NCBI RefSeq assembly: GCF_014049385.1
Contig: NZ_JACAOA010000006.1
Coordinates: 31,330 to 95,329 of the forward strand
Source: Ruoffia halotolerans
Lineage (GTDB): Bacteria > Bacillota > Bacilli > Lactobacillales > Aerococcaceae
Direction: 5' to 3'
Length of the DNA stretch: 64,000 nucleotides
Shown in pieces: positions 58,253-64,000 of the stretch. The stretch's first letter is position 1; the number at the start of each line of letters is the position of its first letter. A program made the translations under genes and the position numbers. Under the pieces are notes generated by a model that was not told the DNA's origin, ran no database searches, and worked only from the letters and a program-made list of their open reading frames with translations.

Positions 58253-59641
58253 TTGCGTCTAAAAATACTACATACCAATGACATACACGGACAATTAGAA
58301 CATTGGCCTTTAATATCGAAGTTTATAGAAGAGAACCGGTCCCTTGCATCAGTTAAAGGAGAGGCACTTCTTACCATTGATATTGGTGATGCTATGGACT
58401 CTGTACACCCTTTGGTTGAAGCAACATATGGGAAGGTCATCGTTGATTTGTTCAATGAAGCGAAGTATGATGTCGTGACACTTGGGAATAATGAAGGTTT
58501 AAACTTTTCTAAAGAACGCCTAAGCGACTTATATAGTCGAGCAAATTATTCAGTAACCATTGCGAATTTATTTGATAAAGATACTCAAGAAGTTCCTTCC
58601 TATGCTGAAAATATCGTATACAAAGAGATTGACGATATGAAAGTGGCCTTTATCGGCTTAACTGCACCTTATGAAACTTATCACTTAAATGGATATACCA
58701 TTGAGAATCCTATTGATAGCTTGCAGGACACTCTTCATCTTATAGATAAAGAAGACACGGACTTAATTATTTTGCTATCACATCTAGGTTTAGAAACAGA
58801 CCGCTATATTGCGAATCTATTTCCTGAAATACAATTAATCATCGGAGCACATACTCATCATGTTCTTGTTGAAGGAGAATGGGAGAATCAAAGCTTTCTT
58901 TGCGCAGCAGGAAAATACGGTAATTTTGTTGGTTCAATCGATTTGTATTTTGATCAAGCAACAGATACTTGGCAGATGTCTGCAGAAGTTCTTTCCATTC
59001 ATCAATTGAGTCAAAGATATAATCTGCCAAAAGAATCGGATTATTATAAACAAGAAGGAATAAAGCTACTTGAGGAACGCCGGGTTGCTCAAATTCCTGA
59101 AACTTTTCAAGCACTTCAAACAACGGGATCCAATTCATTCATTCAAATGGCACTCAATGCGATTACAAAAGCAACTGGGGTTGAAAATGCAATATTAAGT
59201 TCCGGTTTATTTTTAAGTGATTTGCATAGAGGGCTCATTACTGAACATCTCTTACATGAAGCACTACCTCATCCGATGCATTTAGCTGTAGTGGAGATGA
59301 ATGGGTTGCATTTAAAAGAAATGCTAGCTGAAATGAACCAACAAGCAGATGATTTAAGATACAAATTAATCAATGGACTTGGTTTTCGTGGTAAGATATT
59401 TGGAGAACTAATTTTTAAGGGCATTGCTTTTAATGAACTAAAACATCAGTGGGAAGTAAATGGAGAAGTGATTATTGACGACAAATACTATCAGTTTGTG
59501 ACGGTGGATCATATTTGGTTCTTACCTTTTTTCCCAACGATTGGTGATTATGGAAATCCAAAATTAATTTTCCCAGATTTTTTAAGACACGTAGTTCGAA
59601 ATTATTTAGAAAAAACATATCCAATAGAAGGAGGCAAGTGA
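58253..59641 (+). CDS. Metallophosphoesterase/5'-nucleotidase (YunD-like)
   Basis: Calcineurin-type phosphatase with the 5'-nucleotidase architecture, 462 residues. The N-terminal metallophosphoesterase domain has ILHTNDIHGQLEHW, IDIGDAMDS, TLGNNEGL (the GNHE site changed to GNNE), LLSHLG and IGAHTHH. The C-terminal 5'-nucleotidase domain starts near residue 290. No signal peptide is visible, so it is probably cytoplasmic like YunD. TTG 58253 lies after AAAGAGGTG. Extended -10 boxes (TATAAT at 58213 and 58231) lie just upstream. Confidence 0.85.
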   Translation: MRLKILHTNDIHGQLEHWPLISKFIEENRSLASVKGEALLTIDIGDAMDSVHPLVEATYGKVIVDLFNEAKYDVVTLGNNEGLNFSKERLSDLYSRANYSVTIANLFDKDTQEVPSYAENIVYKEIDDMKVAFIGLTAPYETYHLNGYTIENPIDSLQDTLHLIDKEDTDLIILLSHLGLETDRYIANLFPEIQLIIGAHTHHVLVEGEWENQSFLCAAGKYGNFVGSIDLYFDQATDTWQMSAEVLSIHQLSQRYNLPKESDYYKQEGIKLLEERRVAQIPETFQALQTTGSNSFIQMALNAITKATGVENAILSSGLFLSDLHRGLITEHLLHEALPHPMHLAVVEMNGLHLKEMLAEMNQQADDLRYKLINGLGFRGKIFGELIFKGIAFNELKHQWEVNGEVIIDDKYYQFVTVDHIWFLPFFPTIGDYGNPKLIFPDFLRHVVRNYLEKTYPIEGGK

Positions 59642-59642
59642 T

Positions 59643-60305
59643 TTGAGTAATAAAAATACCATGACAAATCAACTTGAATCTATTTTAGATGACATTATTC
59701 AAGGTGAAGAAGTCGAAGATAAACAAATCTATATTATCGACGATGAAACAATTCAAATTAGCAAACAAGAATACCGTTTGATAAAGAATTACCGAGAAGG
59801 GTTTGAACAAGAAGCTTTTACGAATCGGTATCAACCATTCTTTGAAAAGTTTGATTTTATTGTTGGAGACTGGGGGCATGATCAGTTACGTCTAAGAGGA
59901 TTTTATCAGTTAGGAAGACGCAAAGTGCCACGCGATCAACAAATTGATTTCTTAGATGACTATATTAAAGAGTATTGTAATTTTGGGGCGGCTTACTTTG
60001 TCTTAGGTAAGGTGGAAGCCGTAGAGAAGTACCATCAATTAGAGAAGCGCGAAACTAAACAAAAGAATGTTTCAAGGAAACCGAAAAACCAAAGACCAAA
60101 AACACCTCATGTAACAACTACAACAGACAAAGAAAAAGCAGAAGATACTAACTTTAAACCCAAAAATATTCGTCGTAAAAAAGCCTTTAAAAAGAATCAA
60201 ACGAAAGGTGGAATAAACAAACCAAAAAAAGTCACTGAGAAAGTCAGTGAAAAAGTGACTAATGATAAAAAATTCGTAATTAAGAAGGTGACAACTAAGG
60301 AATGA
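59643..60305 (+). CDS. yutD: YutD family protein with a long basic tail
   Basis: The YutD/DUF1027 domain spans about residues 28-128 (EYRLIKNYREGFEQEAFTNR, then FDFIVGDWGHDQLRLRGFY). The family function is not known to me. Beyond it lies a Lys/Thr/Asn-rich disordered tail of about 90 residues (KKAFKKNQTK, KVTEKVSEKVTND repeats), unlike the short Bacillus protein. It starts with TTG 59643 after AAGGAGG and overlaps the next gene by 4 bp. Confidence 0.83.
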   Translation: MSNKNTMTNQLESILDDIIQGEEVEDKQIYIIDDETIQISKQEYRLIKNYREGFEQEAFTNRYQPFFEKFDFIVGDWGHDQLRLRGFYQLGRRKVPRDQQIDFLDDYIKEYCNFGAAYFVLGKVEAVEKYHQLEKRETKQKNVSRKPKNQRPKTPHVTTTTDKEKAEDTNFKPKNIRRKKAFKKNQTKGGINKPKKVTEKVSEKVTNDKKFVIKKVTTKE

Positions 60306-61075
60306 CAAAGTATGAAGGTTATTTAGTCGATCTCGATGGGACGACGTATCGTGGGAAAGAGCGAATTCCAGAAGCTGAGGTATTTATCCGTCATTTACTT
60401 GATGTTGGTTTCCCTTTTAAATTAGTGACAAATAATGCAACAAAGACGGTTGAGGAAATCGTTCATAATTTAAATTCATATTATGATATTCCAATTGATT
60501 CTTCTCATGTTTATACTTCAATTATTGCTTTAGGAGATTATATTGAATTACATCATCCAGGAGCGAATGTTTATGTACTAGGAGAAGCAGCTTTAAAAGA
60601 GCAATTGCTTGATAGAAATTTTACGGTTGATCCGAGTAAACCGATTGATGTTGTTGTCCAAGGTTTAAAACGTGATGTTACTTACGACCAGTTAACTGTC
60701 GCTGTTCAAGCAATCCTTGCTGGAGCTGAATATGTGGTGACGAATACAGACCGATTAATACCAACTGAAACTGGAATGAATCCAAGTTCGGGTGCTATTA
60801 CTGCCTTTATACAATTTGCGACAAGAAAAGAACCGATTATTATCGGTAAGCCCAATAAACCAATCATGGAAGGGGCACTTAAGCAACTTGGGATTGATAA
60901 AAGCAAGGTTTTAATGATTGGAGATAACTACGATACAGATATTATGGCGGGAATGAATATGGATATGGATACGCTGTTAGTTTTAACAGGTGTCACAGTG
61001 AGAGAAGACTTAGAATTGATTCAAAAGCAACCAACTTATATCATCGAATCACTTTCAGAATGGAAGCATGAATAA
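60302..61075 (+). CDS. HAD-IIA family phosphatase (NagD/YutF-like)
   Basis: Haloacid-dehalogenase phosphatase, 257 residues. Motif I is VDLDGTTYRGKE, motif II LVTNNATKT, motif III in IIGKPNKP and motif IV MIGDNYDTDIMAGMN. NagD-like members act on nucleotides or sugar phosphates; the substrate here is unknown. It overlaps yutD (ATGA) and the next gene by one base, so the run is one operon. Confidence 0.9.
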   Translation: MTKYEGYLVDLDGTTYRGKERIPEAEVFIRHLLDVGFPFKLVTNNATKTVEEIVHNLNSYYDIPIDSSHVYTSIIALGDYIELHHPGANVYVLGEAALKEQLLDRNFTVDPSKPIDVVVQGLKRDVTYDQLTVAVQAILAGAEYVVTNTDRLIPTETGMNPSSGAITAFIQFATRKEPIIIGKPNKPIMEGALKQLGIDKSKVLMIGDNYDTDIMAGMNMDMDTLLVLTGVTVREDLELIQKQPTYIIESLSEWKHE

Positions 61076-61698
61076 TGGATATATTAAAACGAATAGTGAG
61101 CAGTTTTATTATCCTTTTATTTGCAATGTGCTCATCAATTACAACTGTCATCTTTATATCACCATTTTTATACCGATTATGTATTGGATGGTTTAATTTA
61201 ACAGACATCTCAGGTTTAACTCAAGCGCAGTTACTTGAAAATTATGATACTATGTTAAGCTATTTAGTGAATCCAACAGTCCATGATTTAAATATGCCTT
61301 ACTTTAGTATGTCAGAAGGCGGGGCACAGCATTTTGAAGAGGTAAAGGTATTATTCTTTATTAGTTTTATCATCTTAGTGATTTTATTCGTGTTAACGAT
61401 TTGGGTCATTTCGTACATTAATAAACGGAATTGGCAATTAGTTATGGCACCTCATTTTACATTTAAATTAGCCTTTCCATTGATTTTATTATTTTTCATT
61501 GTTGTCGCATTTGATCAAGTGTTTATTCTTTTCCATCAATTGCTATTTAATAATGATTTATGGCTGTTTAATCCTTTGGAAGATCCGGTTATAACTGTAC
61601 TCCCTCAGGAATTTTTCATGATGTTATTCATCATTGCCTTATTAGTTTATGAATTAATTATCTTAGCTATTCGAAAAATTGTATATTGGAATAAATAA
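61075..61698 (+). CDS. TIGR01906/DUF1461 integral membrane protein
   Basis: A 207-residue membrane protein with four predicted helices and a conserved extracellular segment (LLENYDTMLSYL, then MSEGGAQHFEEVKVLF) typical of the family. Function unknown. It follows the NagD-like gene with a one-base overlap, as is common in lactic acid bacteria. Confidence 0.8.
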   Translation: MDILKRIVSSFIILLFAMCSSITTVIFISPFLYRLCIGWFNLTDISGLTQAQLLENYDTMLSYLVNPTVHDLNMPYFSMSEGGAQHFEEVKVLFFISFIILVILFVLTIWVISYINKRNWQLVMAPHFTFKLAFPLILLFFIVVAFDQVFILFHQLLFNNDLWLFNPLEDPVITVLPQEFFMMLFIIALLVYELIILAIRKIVYWNK

Positions 61699-61700
61699 AA

Positions 61701-61734
61701 AAAGTGATGAGTCTGCGGGCTCATCACTTTTTCT
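61701..61734. terminator. Bidirectional terminator
   Basis: AAAGTGATGAG pairs perfectly with CTCATCACTTT, with A/T runs on both sides. It serves the operon ending at 61698 and the convergent pgpA-like gene. Confidence 0.85.
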
Positions 61735-62297
61735 TAATTTTCATGTGAATCTTCATAAGACTCTTTAGGTGTAGTATTAACATTCACCTCATCTGTTTGA
61801 GGTTGAGAATGGGCGATTCGACTTGCAGCTGCTGCAGCAAGTGCGCCAACGATATCATCAATGAACGTATTACAATGTTCATCTTTGCTATCGTTTAACT
61901 CACCAATAATACCAGGTTTTAATTTATCAACATAACCAAAGTTGGTTAGACCAATTGAGCCATAAACATTAACGATGGATAAGACTAATACTTCGTCAAT
62001 GCCATATAATCCTTCATCTCGCATCAGTAAATCATTTAAGACAGGTGAGAACTGTTGTCTCTCCGCTGCGATATCAATTTCAATACCTGTGATAACTGCA
62101 TTTTGAACTTCACGTTTCTTCATCACCGCAATAATATTTTCTAAACAATAGTCTAAAGTTAAATCATCAATGTAGTCTTTTTGTAGATCATAGACAATTT
62201 CTGCTATTGACTCTAATTTAACGCCACGCTCTTTTAATAAGTAGTGAGCTTGATCCTCTAGACGACTTTGTTTTATGAATTGTTCATCTTTTTTCAT
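61734..62297 (-). CDS. Phosphatidylglycerophosphatase A family (YutG-like)
   Basis: PgpA-family protein, 187 residues. It has YGSIGLTNFGYVDKLKPGII, NTFIDDIVGALAAAAASRIAH, and an N-terminal helical domain found in the Firmicutes branch. PgpA removes the phosphate of phosphatidylglycerophosphate. The Bacillus-type homologue YutG lacks the usual membrane helices, so the activity is not assured. AGGAGAG lies before the ATG. Confidence 0.82.
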   Translation of the reverse strand: MKKDEQFIKQSRLEDQAHYLLKERGVKLESIAEIVYDLQKDYIDDLTLDYCLENIIAVMKKREVQNAVITGIEIDIAAERQQFSPVLNDLLMRDEGLYGIDEVLVLSIVNVYGSIGLTNFGYVDKLKPGIIGELNDSKDEHCNTFIDDIVGALAAAAASRIAHSQPQTDEVNVNTTPKESYEDSHEN

Positions 62298-62308
62298 AGT
62301 ATCTCTCC

Positions 62309-63313
62309 TTAGAATAAATCTGAGCTGTGAATTGGAGGGTTAACGTTTGTTGGATCTATTTTTAATAAGGCATCATTCACTGCTTGGGGAGCTTCACCAA
62401 AGCCTGTCGCAATAATTCTTACTTTGCCTTCATAGTTGGCAATATCTCCAACAGCATAGATGCCAGTTATATTCGTTTCGTATTGAGCATTGACTTCAAT
62501 TGTATTCCGATTGAGGTTGAATCCCCAATTTCTAATTTCGCCAATACTTGATGTAAAACCGTAACTGACAATAAAGTTATCCACATCCAAAGTAATTATC
62601 TCATCTGATTTAGCTTTCTTCAAATTAATCGATTGAATACGACTATCATCACCGTTGACGGATTCCGGAATAAAAGGAGTCAATAACTCGACTGTGGAAT
62701 TTTCTAATTGTTTCACACTGCTTTCAACTGCTCTAAATTTGTCACGACGATGGATTAAATGCACTTTATTCGCTAGCGGTTCTAAGGCTAATGCCCAATC
62801 AACCGCAGAATCACCACCACCACAGATTGCTACTGTTCTTCCAGTGAATTGTTCGATGTTATTAACATAGTAATGTAGATTACTTTCTTCATATTTCTCA
62901 ATTTCTGGTAATTTTAATTTTCTAGGAGAAAAGGCACCATTTCCGATTGCTAAGATAATGGTACGTGAATAATGAATTTGTTCACTAGTAATAATTTCAA
63001 AATATTCGATGCCATCCTCAGTCATCTTTTTATTTGCATTTAAAACTTCTTCTCCTAATTGAATCGAAATATCAAAGCGAGAAATTTGTTGAATAAGATT
63101 TCGTTCTAATTCATCGCCTCTAATAGCAGGATAACCAGGTATGTCATAAATGTTCTTCTCAGCATAAAGATGGGCAGGTTGTCCACCTAAACATTCTAGA
63201 CTTTCTATAATCTTTGTTCTCGCATTTCGTAAGCCTGCGTAAAAGGCAGTATATAAACCGACAGGCCCTCCGCCAACAATTGTTATATCAAACAAGGACT
63301 CTTCAAAACTCAA
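62309..63313 (-). CDS. Ferredoxin-NADP reductase (YumC-like)
   Basis: Thioredoxin-reductase-like FNR, 334 residues. It has FAD loop GGGPVGLYTAFYAGLR, NADP loop CGGGDSAVDWALAL, and the C-terminal YAVGDIANY and FGEAPQAVNDAL. There is no CxxC redox pair, which separates it from thioredoxin reductase. It starts with TTG 63313. It supplies reduced ferredoxin or flavodoxin, inferred from the Bacillus enzyme. Confidence 0.9.
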   Translation of the reverse strand: MSFEESLFDITIVGGGPVGLYTAFYAGLRNARTKIIESLECLGGQPAHLYAEKNIYDIPGYPAIRGDELERNLIQQISRFDISIQLGEEVLNANKKMTEDGIEYFEIITSEQIHYSRTIILAIGNGAFSPRKLKLPEIEKYEESNLHYYVNNIEQFTGRTVAICGGGDSAVDWALALEPLANKVHLIHRRDKFRAVESSVKQLENSTVELLTPFIPESVNGDDSRIQSINLKKAKSDEIITLDVDNFIVSYGFTSSIGEIRNWGFNLNRNTIEVNAQYETNITGIYAVGDIANYEGKVRIIATGFGEAPQAVNDALLKIDPTNVNPPIHSSDLF

Positions 63314-63334
63314 AGTATCACACTTTCTATAATA

Positions 63335-63841
63335 TTATAATAAAACTAAACGTAGAAACATGGCAACAAAACCACCAGTTAGAGTACCAACAATAACTTC
63401 ACTCGGTTTATGGCCTAAATAACGGTTAATTATCATTCTTTCATAATTATCAATATCATAACTTAAAATCAAAGGGTTATCCTCGATTTCATCATAGCTT
63501 ATATCATCAGATATATAATCGATCTCAGCTAAATGTTTACGGGCTAATATATCCAAGACAATACCTTGTTCACCACTTTGACGACGGACCCCCATCGAAT
63601 CGAACATGATAATGACTGCAAATACAGTAGATATGGCTACGTATGGTGAATTAAAACCATATTCTAAAATCAAAGCCGTCGTTAAACTACTAACTGCAGC
63701 CGAGTGAGAACTGGGCATACCACCTGTAGAAGTGATTAAATTTAATTTTGCACTTTTTCGATTGGTTAAATAAGCTATAGGATATTTAATCAGTTGTGCA
63801 AATAATATTGAACTCAATGACGCAATTAAAGGGAAATTCAT
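63335..63841 (-). CDS. Divergent PAP2 family protein (YuiD-like)
   Basis: Small membrane protein, 168 residues, of the divergent PAP2 family (DUF212). The GGMPSSHSAAVSSL motif and MFDSMGVRRQSGEQG match the family. A second conserved GHKPSEVIVG lies near the C-terminus. It may be a lipid phosphatase, but activity is inferred only from the fold. It is 21 bp upstream of the yumC-like gene on the same strand. Confidence 0.85.
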   Translation of the reverse strand: MNFPLIASLSSILFAQLIKYPIAYLTNRKSAKLNLITSTGGMPSSHSAAVSSLTTALILEYGFNSPYVAISTVFAVIIMFDSMGVRRQSGEQGIVLDILARKHLAEIDYISDDISYDEIEDNPLILSYDIDNYERMIINRYLGHKPSEVIVGTLTGGFVAMFLRLVLL

Positions 63842-64000
63842 AATTAAACCAACCTTCTTATTTTTTATCTTAATTAAACTAGATGCCTAAGTATCTTTTG
63901 AAATAAAATTTTTTATAATTCTCCTTCAATAATATCAAAAATTATTTGATATAACTATTAAAACATTTGTTAAACACAACAAAGTGGATTAGTATATAAT

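Overview
The window is a low-G+C Firmicutes chromosome segment. Gene content and order point to the Lactobacillales, most likely an Aerococcaceae-like coccus. Evidence includes a complete FabT-controlled type II fatty-acid operon using FabK, a lactate oxidase very close to the Aerococcus enzyme, a PDH complex with a two-lipoyl-domain E2, frequent TTG/GTG starts with strong AGGAGG sites, and blocks in the Bacillus order (yktA/suhB/typA, ftsW/ylbG/rsmD/coaD, yunD/yutD/yutF/yutG/yumC/yuiD). The species cannot be fixed from the sequence alone.

Layout. 1-7740: housekeeping run xseA (5' end cut off by the window), xseB, ispA, tlyA, recN, miaA, hflX, def. 7829-7902: tRNA-Arg(UCU). 7904-13915: a decayed integrative element of about 6 kb, bounded by an exact 32-bp duplication of the tRNA 3' end. 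It holds a broken tyrosine integrase, an IS3-family insertion with a damaged transposase, an intact ferric-reductase-like membrane flavoprotein, a 145-bp hairpin element, an IS30 remnant, a frameshifted zinc-ribbon membrane gene and an XRE repressor with two nonsense codons. 14181-16128: a GNAT gene and NADP-type glutamate dehydrogenase. 16415-26042: fabT-H-acpP-K-D-G-F-accB-fabZ-accC-D-A, headed by a promoter with three FabT-type palindromes. 26609-31867: pdhABCD. 32342-38573: F1FO ATP synthase atpBEFHAGDC, in which the delta subunit lacks its N-terminal domain. 38623-42869: a hypothetical gene, a DUF985 cupin, and lactate oxidase with lrgAB facing a LysR gene across a palindromic cre site. 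42910-49480: UPF0223, suhB, typA, sodA, ftsW, ylbG, rsmD, coaD. 49596-52675: comEA-comEC. 52834-57349: a GNAT, a secreted polysaccharide deacetylase, a CAP-like protein, an alpha/beta hydrolase and DegV. 57527-63841: a degenerate CDP-alcohol phosphatidyltransferase-like membrane protein and the yunD-yutD-yutF-DUF1461 block facing the minus-strand yutG, yumC and yuiD genes.

How the genes work together. PDH supplies acetyl-CoA, which AccABCD turns into malonyl-CoA for the fab genes next door. Lactate oxidase makes pyruvate and H2O2, and LrgAB is a plausible pyruvate carrier. Mn-SOD fits an oxygen-using lifestyle. The most unusual items are the truncated AtpH, the tRNA-anchored ruin with its structured hairpin element, an apparently catalytically dead PssA-like protein, and an alternating-hairpin segment between gdhA and fabT.
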